64,000 nucleotides of DNA from Betaproteobacteria bacterium (GCA_009778785.1 WRFN01000004.1:73276-137275), one strand, 5' to 3'; positions 18,465 through 29,568 are shown, counted from the stretch's first letter. Notes: generated from the letters alone by a model not told the origin. Program-made: numbers and translations.

Positions 18465-19439
18465 TCAATGCGCGGCGATGTACTCGAACGTCCTTTTTAT
18501 ATTTGTCGTCACTTCGACGCCCCGATAATCGCGTGACGTGACTGTCACATCAACCGCCGTGGGGTAACCCTCTTGGTCGTAGGTGTAGCTGTAATGAGTT
18601 TCAACCGCCTTGGGGATGCCTTCTTCCTGGCCGCTGCAGACAGAACTCAGCGGATTATTGGTATTGCTGAGAAACAGGTTAGAAGAAACATCCCACCAAT
18701 CATTGTCACCATCCCAGAACCACCATAACGGTGTCGTCATCCCTGAAGCCGGGTTTTTCCTGTCGTCGTAAGTGTATTTACAAGTAATGGAAGTAGGAGC
18801 CACAAAAGCGCCGGCGGGATCGATTATTTTCTCGACCAAATTGCTGTTGCCGTCATAGATGACGGAAAGCCCAGAGCTTAGAACAAAAAAGTTTGTGGGA
18901 ACTTCGTCGGGGTCATAGGCTCCGCCCCAAGCAATTTTTCGATCATCCGAATTCAGATAATAACGAGGATAAAGAGTACCCAAAGGGTCATTGCATGAGT
19001 TTCGGGTTTTGTCTTGATCCAGGAACCGCGTTTGATAATATTTTGTGGAAACGCCGTTTAATAAATCATCTTCGCCATATCGGTATTGGGTATAGACGGC
19101 TGGTACCGCGAAAAATGTTCCCGCATCAGGATCATAGCCCGTACATGCCGTTGAGTAAGGCGTCCCATTGGTAACCAGCACAGGGCGTGAATCATCGCCT
19201 TGATATTCGATTTTATTGCCAATGCCCAACTTGCCATCGGCAATGAGGCGATTTCGGTTGTCGTATTGAAAGACTCTTTCTTCTGCTCCTTCTGTCAGAA
19301 TCCGAGCCAACAGCTTCTTGGCTCCGGCAGGCGGCTCGCCGCCGCCGTTGCCATAACCGCCGCCGTCACCGCCGCACCCCGCTATCGCCAAAGCAAAGAG
19401 AACACAAGCCGGGAAAAATTTCCAATGTCTAGTTTCCAT
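18465..19439 (-). CDS. lipoprotein with YD-repeat-like segments
   Basis: 324 residues from the ATG at 19439, which is 9 nt after GGAGG. The signal peptide ends in the lipobox LAIAGC, followed by GGDGGGYGNGGGEPP, a Gly-rich tether. The body contains repeated aromatic strands such as RVFQYDNRNRLIADGK, CKYTYDDRKNPASG and THYSYTYDQEGYPTAVD, recalling YD/RHS-type repeats but too few to assign an RHS protein. Likely anchored to the outer or inner membrane facing the periplasm or surface. Function unknown. A short frame (19429-19581) overlaps its start. Confidence 0.75.
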   Translation of the reverse strand: METRHWKFFPACVLFALAIAGCGGDGGGYGNGGGEPPAGAKKLLARILTEGAEERVFQYDNRNRLIADGKLGIGNKIEYQGDDSRPVLVTNGTPYSTACTGYDPDAGTFFAVPAVYTQYRYGEDDLLNGVSTKYYQTRFLDQDKTRNSCNDPLGTLYPRYYLNSDDRKIAWGGAYDPDEVPTNFFVLSSGLSVIYDGNSNLVEKIIDPAGAFVAPTSITCKYTYDDRKNPASGMTTPLWWFWDGDNDWWDVSSNLFLSNTNNPLSSVCSGQEEGIPKAVETHYSYTYDQEGYPTAVDVTVTSRDYRGVEVTTNIKRTFEYIAAH

Positions 19440-19581
19440 AAATCTCGACCTCCGAAAATGCGAGCCAAGAGCCAAAGTTATTTCCTTCGACCATAAAAAT
19501 CGAAAGATTCTGTTTCATGGTTACTCTTTTCCTTACACCTGAGGGGTCTTTATACGGGCGGCTATATTTCTTTGCAAACAT
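19429..19581 (-). CDS. possible 50-residue peptide coupled to the lipoprotein gene
   Basis: An ATG at 19579-19581 sits 4 nt after a perfect GGAGG, a better initiation site than most genes here. The frame runs 50 codons and ends 11 nt inside the lipoprotein gene, an arrangement that suits translational coupling. It starts MFAKKYSRPYKD; MFAKK is also the start chosen for the LRR protein. The end, WLAFSEVEIYGN, resembles the last strand of discoidin-type domains, so a remnant is possible. Not recognised as a known family. Confidence 0.35.
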   Translation of the reverse strand: MFAKKYSRPYKDPSGVRKRVTMKQNLSIFMVEGNNFGSWLAFSEVEIYGN

Positions 19582-20063
19582 AAAACCTCCACATAAGAAT
19601 ACAAAAAAGATTAAATTGTATTTAAAGTTTTATAGATAATTCCTAACTACAATAATGATCCTATCACGTAATTTGCTGTTTTCACAGCGACCTTCCCTCT
19701 GTTTTTCGCTTTCCAAACCGGTTGAATCATGCCGCCCATTCCAACCCGATCATGAGCACGGTTCCACGTTTCATGAACTTCGTGGATGAGACATAACTAA
19801 GCGTAGAAGACATGCGTCATTGCTTTTCTCTTCCATGTCGTTTAGATTAACGTATATCCCTTGGAAGGCGAAATATCAGGGGAATTTCAAGGTGGCTTGG
19901 ATACACGAGCAGGTGGAAAAGAAGCAGAAATAACGCGGATAAATGAGCGGCGCACAGGCAAAATCCATTGAAAATGTTGGATCAAGAGGCTTGTCAACGC
20001 CAAGTTTCGCTTCTGTCGTAACCTGCGGAGTGAAAGAACGCTCGGGCTTGGTACAATGGCAAG
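19582..20063. other. gene-free stretch upstream of hrcA
   Basis: No supported gene. AT-rich from about 19590 to 19700. The inverted repeat CCACG...CGTGG around TTTCATGAACTT lies near 19765. TACAAT just before hrcA (around 20053) may be its -10. I did not find a CIRCE operator. Confidence 0.4.
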
Positions 20064-21092
20064 ATGCTTGAACCTCGCGCCACCCACCTTTTGAAGACGC
20101 TGATCGACCTCTACGTTGCCGACGGGCAGCCGGTGGGGTCACGGGTGTTGACGCGCCAATCGGGGCTTGACCTGTCGCCGGCGACGGTTCGCAATGTCAT
20201 GGCCGATCTCGAGGAGATGGGGTTCATCGCCAGCCCGCACACCTCGGCGGGACGCATTCCGACCGCGCGCGGCTACCGCTTTTTCGTGGACAGTTTGATG
20301 GTCATCAAACCATTTGAACAGCAAGAGGTCAAGCGGCTTGAAAGCGAACTGCAAGCCGACGCCCGCCCGCAACAATTGATTACCAACGCGGCAAACCTGT
20401 TATCGCAACTGTCGCATTTCGCTGGTGTTGTGATGACGCCGAAGCGGCGAGAAGCGGCATTTCGACATCTGGAATTTTTGCGCTTGTCCGAGCGTCGTGT
20501 TCTGCTGATTGTGGTCACCCCCGAAGGCGATGTGCAAAACCGCATTCTGCAATCGCCGCAGGATTACACTCAAAGTGAACTGACGAAAGCGTCCCAATTT
20601 TTCAACCTCCACTTCGCCGGTGTGCCCTTCTCGACGATCCGGTTGCGTCTTTCCGACGAACTGAAATCCCTGCGCGAAGACATTGCAGCGTTGATGAGCG
20701 CCGCTATCGATCTCTCCGAAAATGTTTTGCGCGAGACGGAGGCCGTGGTAGCCGGTGAAAAAAATCTGCTCGACGCCGAAGATTTTTCCGACCGGATGGA
20801 GCAGTTGCGCCGATTGTTCGACGTGTTTGAAAAGAAGACGTCGCTGCTGCACTTGCTCGATATGTCGCAGAACGCCGAAGGCGTACAGATTTACATCGGC
20901 GCCGAAGCGGGCATGATGCCGCTCGACGAATGCAGCGTGATCACCGCACCTTACACTGTGAACGGGCAAGTGATGGGCACATTGGGCGTGATCGGGCCGA
21001 CGCGGATGGCTTACGAGCGCGTGATCCCGATTGTCGATGTGACCGCGCGCCTGCTCTCCAACGTGTTGACGCAACAAGCGAAGTCGTCGTAA
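20064..21092 (+). CDS. hrcA: heat-inducible transcription repressor HrcA
   Basis: 342 residues. Represses groESL/dnaKJ-type operons by binding CIRCE operators. Seen: the N-terminal winged helix [27 protein letters not shown] region, [18 protein letters not shown] and [19 protein letters not shown], and a C-terminal GAF-like region ending [19 protein letters not shown]. Normal length. hemH follows on the same strand. The heat-shock genes it should control are outside the window. Confidence 0.95.
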   Translation: MLEPRATHLLKTLIDLYVADGQPVGSRVLTRQSGLDLSPATVRNVMADLEEMGFIASPHTSAGRIPTARGYRFFVDSLMVIKPFEQQEVKRLESELQADARPQQLITNAANLLSQLSHFAGVVMTPKRREAAFRHLEFLRLSERRVLLIVVTPEGDVQNRILQSPQDYTQSELTKASQFFNLHFAGVPFSTIRLRLSDELKSLREDIAALMSAAIDLSENVLRETEAVVAGEKNLLDAEDFSDRMEQLRRLFDVFEKKTSLLHLLDMSQNAEGVQIYIGAEAGMMPLDECSVITAPYTVNGQVMGTLGVIGPTRMAYERVIPIVDVTARLLSNVLTQQAKSS

Positions 21093-21135
21093 CGGCGGCG
21101 CCCACGTTTTTTCCTTATTGACGCAGCGGATTTTC

Positions 21136-22218
21136 ATGTCCTACTACTTGCCTGAAGTTCCTCTTGGCGCCTCTCTCCGAATCGGCGTTTTGCTGGTGAA
21201 TCTGGGCACGCCCGACGCGCCGACCACCCCGGCGGTGCGTCGCTATCTGGCTGAATTTCTGAACGACCGGCGCGTGATCGAAACGCCGCGCTGGTTGTGG
21301 AAGCCCATCCTGCACGGAATTGTTTTGCGAACGCGGCCGGCGAAGTCCGCCGAGAAATACCGCAAAATCTGGCTGCGCGAAGGCTCGCCGCTGCTCGTGT
21401 ACACGCAAACTCAGCGCGACATGCTGCAAGGTTATCTCGGCGAAGCGCTCCGAAGAGAAAATCTTGCTCCCGACAGCGTGGTCGTCGAAGCGGGAATGCG
21501 ATACGGCCAGCCGTCCATCGCGCACGCCATCGACGCGCTGCGTCGGCAAGGCTGCACATCGCTGGTGGTGATGCCGCTGTATCCGCAGTACGCCGCCAGC
21601 ACCACCGGCAGCGCCTTCGACGCGGTAGCGGCCAGCTTGCAACAACGGCGATTCGTTCCGCCTCTGCGAATGATCGGCGCTTACGCAGACCATCCGGCTT
21701 ACATGAATGCGTTGAAAGAGCGGGTGCAAAAATTCTGGCAACGCGAAGGTCAAACCGATCACTTGGTGATGTCGTTTCACGGCGCGCCCGAAAAAACGCG
21801 GCAGGACGGCGACCCCTACTACGACCAATGCTGCCGCACCGCGCAAAACCTCGCCGAACAACTCGGATTGAAGGAAGAAAACTGGACGCTGTCGTTTCAA
21901 TCGCGCTTTGGCCGTACCCCGTGGCTGCGCCCTTACACCTTTGACGTTCTGGCGGCGCTGGGCAAAAAAAAGCTGCGGCGAGTGGATGTGATCAGCCCCA
22001 GCTTCGTCGCCGATTGTCTGGAAACCCTCGAAGAAATTGGCATCGGCGGAAAAGACATTTTTTTGAAAAACGGTGGAAGAGAATTTTGTTTGACCCCGTG
22101 TTTGAACGATTTTCCGTCGTGGATTTCGGCGATGGTTGAAATCCTGATGCCGGAATTGCGCGCGGTGTTGAAGCCGCAAACTGCACCAGCGCCGACGGAG
22201 AACGCGCGGATTTTTTAG
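21136..22218 (+). CDS. hemH: ferrochelatase
   Basis: 360 residues from the ATG at 21136 (MSYYLPEVPLG); a TTG at 21118 is less likely. Inserts ferrous iron into protoporphyrin IX, the last step of protoheme synthesis, at the inner membrane. Seen: GVLLVNLGTPDAPTTPAVRRYL, the catalytic His in VMSFHGAPEKT, DPYYDQCCRTA, SFQSRFGRTPWLRPYT and the SPSFVADCLETLEEIG segment. It lies 43 bp after hrcA, a pairing known in related bacteria. Confidence 0.96.
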   Translation: MSYYLPEVPLGASLRIGVLLVNLGTPDAPTTPAVRRYLAEFLNDRRVIETPRWLWKPILHGIVLRTRPAKSAEKYRKIWLREGSPLLVYTQTQRDMLQGYLGEALRRENLAPDSVVVEAGMRYGQPSIAHAIDALRRQGCTSLVVMPLYPQYAASTTGSAFDAVAASLQQRRFVPPLRMIGAYADHPAYMNALKERVQKFWQREGQTDHLVMSFHGAPEKTRQDGDPYYDQCCRTAQNLAEQLGLKEENWTLSFQSRFGRTPWLRPYTFDVLAALGKKKLRRVDVISPSFVADCLETLEEIGIGGKDIFLKNGGREFCLTPCLNDFPSWISAMVEILMPELRAVLKPQTAPAPTENARIF

Positions 22219-22339
22219 CGCGGGAAGCGTGTCGCATAGCATAGATTAGCGAAGCGAACGAAAACAATTGACTCCAGAGCGCTGAAGACACTCCTGTCGT
22301 ATGATCCGATTAACCCGGAATACAGATTTATCCCCCCAA

Positions 22340-22411
22340 CCGTTCGGGCTGAGCTTGTCGAAGCCCTGCCGCAACAGGCCGTTCGCCCTTCGACAGACCC
22401 AGGGCAAACGG
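22340..22411. repeat. dispersed palindromic repeat, family A (paired units)
   Basis: Starts CCGTTCGGGCTGAGCTTGTC and ends CAGGGCAAACGG, with a second CCTTCGACAGACCCAGGG unit in inverted orientation. The two units together can fold into a long hairpin. It sits between hemH and pheS. Confidence 0.75.
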
Positions 22412-22481
22412 AATCATTCAGCGCATTCCGACAATTAAACCATCGGAATAAATATTTCTGAACATCGTCGGCGACATTTAA

Positions 22482-23543
<1,062 letters not shown>

Positions 23544-23555
23544 GGAACTGTTGTA

Positions 23556-25955
23556 ATGAGATTTTCCGAACACTGGTTGCGCTCACTGGTTAATCCGCCG
23601 ATCGATTCGGCGGCGCTGTGCAATACGCTGACGATGGCGGGACTGGAAGTCGAAGAAACCACACCGGCAGCACCGCCCTTCTCCGGCATCGTCGTCGCTC
23701 GCATCCTCGATGTGACGCCGCATCCCAACGCCGACAAGTTGCGCGTTTGCCGCGTCGATGTCGGGCAAGCCGCGCCGCTGCAAATCGTTTGCGGCGCGCC
23801 GAACGCGGCAACGGGACTCGTCGTGCCCTGCGCGCTCGAAGGCGCGGTGCTGCCCGGCGACTTCAAGATCAAACGCACCACCATGCGCGGCGTCGAATCG
23901 TGCGGGATGTTGTGTTCGGCGCGCGAACTCGGTCTCAGCGACGATCACAGCGGCTTGATGCCGCTGCCTGCCGATCTTCAACCCGGCGCCGACATTCGCG
24001 CCGTGCTGCATCTCGACGATACTTTCATCACACTGAAGTTGACGCCGAACCGCGCTGATTGTTTGTCGCTCGCCGGTGTGGCGCGCGAAGTCGCGGCGTT
24101 GACTGGTGAGACGTTGCACTTACCTACCGGCGCTCCGGCGAAGGTGAATTCCCAAGCCGCGCCCGGCATTCGTCTCGAAGCGCCCGAAGGTTGCCCCCGT
24201 TTCGCGGCGCGAATCATCGAGAACGTCAACCCGTCGGCAGCGACGCCGTTGTGGATGCAGCAGCGCTTGCGGAGCGCGGGCATTCGTTCGATCTCGGCGC
24301 TGGTCGATATCACCAATTACGTGATGATGGAATTGGGTCATCCGATGCACGCTTACGATTGCCGTCAAATCGACGGCGATATCGTCGTGCGCTTCGCCAA
24401 GCCCGGCGAAAAACTGTTGCTGCTCAATGAGCAATCCATCGATCTGACGCCCGATTTGTTGATGGTGTGCGACGAGAAAAAACCGCTGGGGCTGGCCGGA
24501 ATCATGGGTGGCGAACATACCGGCATCGCTGCCGACACCGCTAACGTCTTTCTCGAAGCGGCGCACTTCTCGCCGAACATCATTCAAGGCAAAATGCGAC
24601 GGCTTGGGTTCATCTCCGATGCCGGTCACCGCTTCGAGCGCGGCGTCGATTTCGAGTTGCCGCCCAAAGCGATCGAACGCGCCACCGAGTTGATTCTGGC
24701 GATTTGCGGCATCCCCGGCAAAACAAAGGTTGGCCCTCTCGTCGATGAACGCAAGACGCTACCGGCGCGTCCGCCGGTACATGTGCGCGCCGCGCGCGTC
24801 TCACGAATTTTGGGTTGGCTGGTCAACGCCGATGAAGTGGCCGCTGTTTTTCAGAAACTCGGCTTCGCCTTCACGCGTGACGGCGACAACTTTATCGTCA
24901 CGCCGCCCTCGTACCGTTTCGATCTGACGCTGGAAGCCGACTTCATCGAGGAGGTCGCCCGCTTCCACGGCTACGACAACATCCCGTTGCCGATGGTCAC
25001 TCACGGCCAGCACATGCTGGCGCTGCCGGAAACGCAACTGCCGGTCGCCGCGCTCAAACAACGTCTGGCGTATCAGGGCTGGCAGGAAATTCTGACGTTC
25101 AGCTTCGTCGCTTCCGACATGGAGCGTTTGCTCAACGGCGACGCGCCCAAAGTTCCGCCGGTGCGCGTGCACAACCCGATCGCCGCCCAGTACGACGTGA
25201 TGCGCACCTCGCTCCTGCCGGGGTTGCTGGAAACGCTCAAAAGCAATCTGAACCGCAAAGAAACCTATCTGCGGCTTTTCGAGGTAGGCCGCATTTTCCT
25301 GTCGGCCACGCCCGATGCCGCCGCCCAGCCCTACCGGCTCGGCGGGCTGGCCTACGGCGATGCCGCTCCCGTGCAGTGGGGAGGTGCCGCCCGCCCCGTC
25401 GATTTCTTCGATATCAAAGGCGCGTTGGAAGCGCTGGCCGCGCCACGGCAACTCACCACGGCCTCGTTTGCCGATACTGAGGCCCAGCCCCCGGCGCTGC
25501 ACCCGCGCCGCGCCGCTCGCGTGTTGCTCGATGGCGCGGTCATCGGTTGGCTCGGCGAGTTGCACCCGCAACTCGTTTTGCATCTGGAATTACCCCAAAC
25601 GCCGGTGGTTTTCGAGCTTGATCTGGCAGCGCTGCAAGAGCGGGCGCTGCCGCAAACCCGCGCCATCTCGCGGCAACCGATGGCGCGGCGCGATTTGGCC
25701 GTCGTCGTCGATGCCGCCATTCCGGCACAGGCCTTGCTCGATTCCCTGGAAAAAATCCGTCCGCCCCACGTTGAGGACATACAACTCTTTGATGTCTATC
25801 AAGGTTCCAACCTCCCCGTTGGTAAAAAAAGCGTTGCGATTCTTATGCTTATGCGCGATACTCAACGTACTTTGACAGATCGCGATATCGACGCAACGCT
25901 GCAAGAGTTTTTCGTTGTGCTGGAAAAAAACCACGGCGCGCGACTTCGTTCTTAA
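23556..25955 (+). CDS. pheT: phenylalanyl-tRNA synthetase beta subunit
   Basis: 799 residues. Domains in order: N-terminal MRFSEHWLRSLVNPP, a tRNA-binding OB fold (about 40-150, NADKLRVCRVDVG, VVPCALEGAVLPGDFKIK), the B3/B4 editing domain, B5 (about 400-475), a catalytic-like core and a C-terminal FDX-ACB anticodon-binding domain (about 705-799, RRDLAVVVDAAIPAQ). Binds the anticodon and edits Tyr-tRNA-Phe. Same operon as pheS and ihfA (16 bp downstream). Confidence 0.97.
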   Translation: MRFSEHWLRSLVNPPIDSAALCNTLTMAGLEVEETTPAAPPFSGIVVARILDVTPHPNADKLRVCRVDVGQAAPLQIVCGAPNAATGLVVPCALEGAVLPGDFKIKRTTMRGVESCGMLCSARELGLSDDHSGLMPLPADLQPGADIRAVLHLDDTFITLKLTPNRADCLSLAGVAREVAALTGETLHLPTGAPAKVNSQAAPGIRLEAPEGCPRFAARIIENVNPSAATPLWMQQRLRSAGIRSISALVDITNYVMMELGHPMHAYDCRQIDGDIVVRFAKPGEKLLLLNEQSIDLTPDLLMVCDEKKPLGLAGIMGGEHTGIAADTANVFLEAAHFSPNIIQGKMRRLGFISDAGHRFERGVDFELPPKAIERATELILAICGIPGKTKVGPLVDERKTLPARPPVHVRAARVSRILGWLVNADEVAAVFQKLGFAFTRDGDNFIVTPPSYRFDLTLEADFIEEVARFHGYDNIPLPMVTHGQHMLALPETQLPVAALKQRLAYQGWQEILTFSFVASDMERLLNGDAPKVPPVRVHNPIAAQYDVMRTSLLPGLLETLKSNLNRKETYLRLFEVGRIFLSATPDAAAQPYRLGGLAYGDAAPVQWGGAARPVDFFDIKGALEALAAPRQLTTASFADTEAQPPALHPRRAARVLLDGAVIGWLGELHPQLVLHLELPQTPVVFELDLAALQERALPQTRAISRQPMARRDLAVVVDAAIPAQALLDSLEKIRPPHVEDIQLFDVYQGSNLPVGKKSVAILMLMRDTQRTLTDRDIDATLQEFFVVLEKNHGARLRS

Positions 25956-25971
25956 GGAATAGGGATAATTC

Positions 25972-26289
25972 ATGTCAACCCTCACCAAAGCTGAATTGAC
26001 CGATCTGCTCTTTGAGCAACTGGGGCTTAACAAACGCGAAGCCAAGGATATGGTTGAGCGCTTCTTTGAAGAAATCCGGCTGGCGCTCGAAAGCGGCGAC
26101 ACCGTCAAGCTCTCCGGGTTCGGTAATTTTCACCTGCGCGAGAAGGCGCAGCGGCCGGGACGCAACCCGAAAACCGGCATCGACATTCCCATCTCGGCAC
26201 GGCGTGTCGTAACCTTCCATGCCAGTCAGAAACTCAAAACGATGGTTGACGAGGCAGCCTATGCCCGAAACGCCACACCGCGCCCCTGA
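25972..26289 (+). CDS. ihfA: integration host factor alpha subunit
   Basis: 105 residues, DNA-bending HU/IHF-family protein. Seen: [27 protein letters not shown] region, [22 protein letters not shown] with the intercalating Pro of the beta arm, and [16 protein letters not shown]. Its position after pheT is the standard one for ihfA, which separates it from ihfB and HU. The merR gene overlaps its end by 29 nt. Confidence 0.96.
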   Translation: MSTLTKAELTDLLFEQLGLNKREAKDMVERFFEEIRLALESGDTVKLSGFGNFHLREKAQRPGRNPKTGIDIPISARRVVTFHASQKLKTMVDEAAYARNATPRP

Positions 26290-26695
26290 ACTGCCGCCGA
26301 TTCCTGCGAAGCGTTACTTTACCATCGGTGAAGTCAGTGAATTGTGCGCGGTCAAGCCGCATGTGCTGCGTTATTGGGAACAAGAATTTTCACAACTGAA
26401 ACCGCTGAAGCGGCGCGGCAACCGGCGTTATTACCAGCATCACGAAGTCTTGTTGATCCGCCGCATTCGCGGCCTGCTCTATGATCAGGGCTTCACCATC
26501 AGCGGCGCCCGCAGCCAGCTCGAAGACATCACCGCCATCGACACCGCTTCATCCTCCAGCGCCAACAAAAGCAAACCCGCGACCATCACGCCGCCGACCG
26601 GCATGAGCGAACCGGCCTCCTTGACCTTGGCCGACCATGCTAAACTACGCAGCGAAATTTCTGAAATATTAGCTATCTTGAAAAATACACGCTGA
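26261..26695 (+). CDS. MerR-family transcriptional regulator
   Basis: 144 residues from the ATG at 26261 ([13 protein letters not shown]), preceded by GAGG within ihfA; a longer in-frame start at 26219 is unlikely. Winged helix-turn-helix [37 protein letters not shown] in its first half, followed by [28 protein letters not shown]. The C-terminal part is short with a low-complexity Ser/Ala/Lys linker and no metal-binding Cys. This pheT-ihfA-merR arrangement is widely conserved in proteobacteria, but the target genes are not known. Confidence 0.9.
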   Translation: MPETPHRAPELPPIPAKRYFTIGEVSELCAVKPHVLRYWEQEFSQLKPLKRRGNRRYYQHHEVLLIRRIRGLLYDQGFTISGARSQLEDITAIDTASSSSANKSKPATITPPTGMSEPASLTLADHAKLRSEISEILAILKNTR

Positions 26696-26762
26696 ATTTC
26701 ATAAAAGCAGCGCAGCAATTTTCTAAAAACTTTTTTTCCGCCAAGGCGGAATGGGGTGTTCC

Positions 26763-27632
26763 ATGATTTCAAACATTCAACCGATCATTGCACTTTTCGT
26801 GATAGGCCTCGTCGGCAGCGGCGGCCACTGCGTGTTCATGTGCTCGCCGATCATGGCGGCGCTGTCGCTCAACTCCTCGCGCCGCTGGCTTCTGACCATC
26901 GCTTACAACCTGGGCCGTATCATCACCTACACCGTGCTGGGCGTTCTCTTCGGCGCGCTCGGTCACTGGTTGGCGCAACGTATCGGCACCGTGTTTCAAG
27001 TGCAACGCGTGCTGACCATCATCGCCATTCTTTTCATGCTGCTGATTGCGATTCACGTCAGCGGTTTGTTCACCGCGTTGGCGCCGCTTGAACGTCTGGG
27101 CGGACGCCTCTGGCAAAAACTTCAACCGCTCACCCGTCGCCTGCTGCCGGTCAAACATTTCCCTGGCGCGCTGGTACTGGGAGGCCTCTGGGGGTTCATC
27201 CCGTGCGGAATGGTTTACAGCGCTCTGGTCACCAGCCTGTCAACCGGCGGCGCGCTCGAAGGCGGCGCGGCCATGCTGGCGTTCGGGCTGGGCACCCTGC
27301 CGGCGATGACCATCGTCGGCATTGCTGCTGTCGGCGTGAGCCACTGGCTGAAAAACATCTGGGTGAAACGCATCGCCGGCATCATCATCGCCCTGCTGGC
27401 GTTCTGGATGCTCTCCCAACTCGTGAACAAAGCGCCGCCCGACCTCAACAACCCGATGAGCGGACACTCCCACCATATGAACATGTCCATGCCTGATGCC
27501 GCACCCGATCATTCCGGGCATTCGCACATGGACATGAGCCAGACACCAGCGCCCGATCATTCCGAACACTCGCATGCGATGCCTGCACCGGAATCCGCTC
27601 CCGCGCACGATCATTCACATATGGACATGTAA
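26763..27632 (+). CDS. TauE/SafE-like (UreH/DsbD-type) membrane protein with His/Met-rich tail
   Basis: 289 residues from the ATG at 26763; an ATG at 26751 has no room for a ribosome-binding site. About six to seven membrane segments. Seen: GSGGHCVFMCSPIMAAL near the N-terminus (Cys pair), YNLGRIITYTVLGVLFGALG, and GALVLGGLWGFIPCGMVYSALV, the hallmark of the UreH-like 'sulfite exporter TauE/SafE' group related to DsbD. The last ~60 residues hold repeated HSHMDM and PDHSxHSH units, which look like Cu(I) or other metal ligands. Metal (copper or nickel) handling or cytochrome maturation is inferred, not shown. Monocistronic after merR. Confidence 0.8.
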   Translation: MISNIQPIIALFVIGLVGSGGHCVFMCSPIMAALSLNSSRRWLLTIAYNLGRIITYTVLGVLFGALGHWLAQRIGTVFQVQRVLTIIAILFMLLIAIHVSGLFTALAPLERLGGRLWQKLQPLTRRLLPVKHFPGALVLGGLWGFIPCGMVYSALVTSLSTGGALEGGAAMLAFGLGTLPAMTIVGIAAVGVSHWLKNIWVKRIAGIIIALLAFWMLSQLVNKAPPDLNNPMSGHSHHMNMSMPDAAPDHSGHSHMDMSQTPAPDHSEHSHAMPAPESAPAHDHSHMDM

Positions 27633-27678
27633 CTTCGCAGAATGGGCACGGTGTTATGCGCCTTTGTCCCCCCTACAC

Positions 27679-29547
27679 TTACTCCGCCGTCCCCTCGTGC
27701 AGCGCCGCGTAAATCCGCGCGGCCATCGCTTTGGAAATACCCGGAACCCGCGTCAGATCGTCGGCGCTAGCGGCGCGCACACCTTTCAATCCGCCAAAGT
27801 GGCTGAGCAGGGCGCGGCGACGTTTGTCGCCGACGCCTTCGATTTCCTGCAAGCTCGACGCCAACCGCGCTTTGTTGCGACGGGCGCGGTGCCCCTGAAT
27901 CGCAAAGCGATGCGCTTCATCACGAATTTGATGCAGCAACTGAAAACCGGCGTGTTCTGGCGACAAATGCAAGGGCGTTTCTTCGCCCCATCGCCACAAA
28001 TCTTCGGCGCCGACTTTGCGCTCCGGCCCTTTCGCCAATCCGATCAAGGCGATGTTAAGCCCGTCGTCTTCGAGCACTTGCGCCGCGATGCGCAGTTGTC
28101 CCTTGCCGCCGTCGATCACCCACAAATCCGGCGTCGGCACTTCGCCGGTAACGATGCGCGCGGCGCGGCGACGCAGCGCTTCTCGCATCGCCGCGTAGTC
28201 GTCGCCGCCAACGGCGGGCGTCACGTTGAAACGGCGGTATTCGCTGTTCTGCATCGCGCCTCTGTCGAACACCACGCACGACGCCACGGTCGCCTCGCCC
28301 ATCGTGTGCGATACGTCAAAGCATTCGATCCGTTGTATCTCCGGCAAACCGAGCGCTTCTTGCAAGGCCGTCAACCGCACTCCTTGCGTCGCCTTCTGCG
28401 CCAGTTGCTGGGCAATGGCGAGTTTGGCGTTGCGCGCTGCCATCGTCACCCAAACGCGGCGTTCGCCGGCCGGTCGGGACACGACGCTGATCTTGCGTCC
28501 GGCTTGCGCCGTCAACGCTTCGAGCAGCGTATCGCTCGGCGTGAAATCATCCAGCACCAGCATCGACGGCGCCGGTCGCTCCAGATAATGTTGCGCCAGA
28601 AACGCTTCGGTGACTTCGGGCGGCGTGTGCCCCGCTGCGTGCGATGGGAAAAACGTGCGATCGCCAACATGCCGCCCGCCGCGAACCATTACCACGTTGA
28701 CTGCCGTCACGTCGCGGTCGTGCACCACGGCGATCACATCAACGTCGCGCACGGTGGCACTCTCGACAAATTGTTTCGATTGCAGTTGTTGCAACCGTTG
28801 CCATTTGTCGCGAAGGGTTGCCGCTTTTTCAAATTCGAGCGCCGCCGAAGCGCTCTCCATCTGTTTCTGTAATTGCTCGCGTACATCGTCCACTTTGCCT
28901 TGTAGAAACAGCACCGCCGATTGTACGTCTTCAGCGTAAGCCTCCTCGGTAATGTAGCCGACACAGGGCGCGGTGCAACGCTCGATTTGATAAAGCATGC
29001 ACGGGCGCGTCCGGTGTGCGAAAACGCTGTTCTCGCAAGTACGCAGTTGAAAAATCTTCTGCAAGGTGGCCACCCCTTCGCGCACGGCGCCGGAGTTCGG
29101 AAACGGACCGAAATACTGATGTTTTTTGTCGAGCGCGCCGCGATGAAAACGCAGTTGCGGGAAAGCGTCGCCGCTCACGCACAGATACGGATAACTCTTG
29201 TCGTCGCGAAACAAAATGTTGTAGCGCGGCGTCAGCGCCTTGATGAAGTTGTTTTCCAGCAGCAGCGCCTCGGCTTCCGAGCGCGTTACCGTCGTCTCGA
29301 CCCGCGCCACTTGCGACACCATGATCGCAATGCGCGGCGACAATCCGCTCTTCTGAAAATAACTGGACACCCGCTTCTTGAGGTTGAGCGCCTTGCCGAC
29401 GTAGAGCGTTTTTTCCTGCGCGTCCAGCATCCGATAGACGCCGGGCTCCTGCGGCAGCGCCGCGATCATCGCTTTGGCGTCAAACAATGGTGTGCCCGGA
29501 ACGGCAGGTTCCTCGACAGGTTCGGGCGGTGATGACGGCGTTTTCAT
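27679..29547 (-). CDS. uvrC: UvrABC excinuclease subunit C
   Basis: 622 residues from the ATG at 29547 (MKTPSSPPEPVEE). Makes both incisions in nucleotide excision repair. Domains in order: GIY-YIG nuclease (PGVYRMLDAQEKTLYVGKAL, about 40-115), UVR motif (about 210-245, LQKQMESASAALEFEKAATLRDK region), RNase H-like endonuclease domain with ECFDVSHTMGEATVASCVVF, and C-terminal helix-hairpin-helix (about 560-620, LQEIEGVGDKRRRALLSHFG). The start lies only 34 nt from the 5' end of the divergent RNase P RNA gene, so the promoters must overlap. Confidence 0.97.
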   Translation of the reverse strand: MKTPSSPPEPVEEPAVPGTPLFDAKAMIAALPQEPGVYRMLDAQEKTLYVGKALNLKKRVSSYFQKSGLSPRIAIMVSQVARVETTVTRSEAEALLLENNFIKALTPRYNILFRDDKSYPYLCVSGDAFPQLRFHRGALDKKHQYFGPFPNSGAVREGVATLQKIFQLRTCENSVFAHRTRPCMLYQIERCTAPCVGYITEEAYAEDVQSAVLFLQGKVDDVREQLQKQMESASAALEFEKAATLRDKWQRLQQLQSKQFVESATVRDVDVIAVVHDRDVTAVNVVMVRGGRHVGDRTFFPSHAAGHTPPEVTEAFLAQHYLERPAPSMLVLDDFTPSDTLLEALTAQAGRKISVVSRPAGERRVWVTMAARNAKLAIAQQLAQKATQGVRLTALQEALGLPEIQRIECFDVSHTMGEATVASCVVFDRGAMQNSEYRRFNVTPAVGGDDYAAMREALRRRAARIVTGEVPTPDLWVIDGGKGQLRIAAQVLEDDGLNIALIGLAKGPERKVGAEDLWRWGEETPLHLSPEHAGFQLLHQIRDEAHRFAIQGHRARRNKARLASSLQEIEGVGDKRRRALLSHFGGLKGVRAASADDLTRVPGISKAMAARIYAALHEGTAE

Positions 29548-29568
29548 GGTGGCACAAAAAGAAATCGC

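Noticed and set aside
20000-20063. CIRCE operator upstream of hrcA
   Set aside because: No TTAGCACTC/GAGTGCTAA inverted repeat was found in the upstream sequence.
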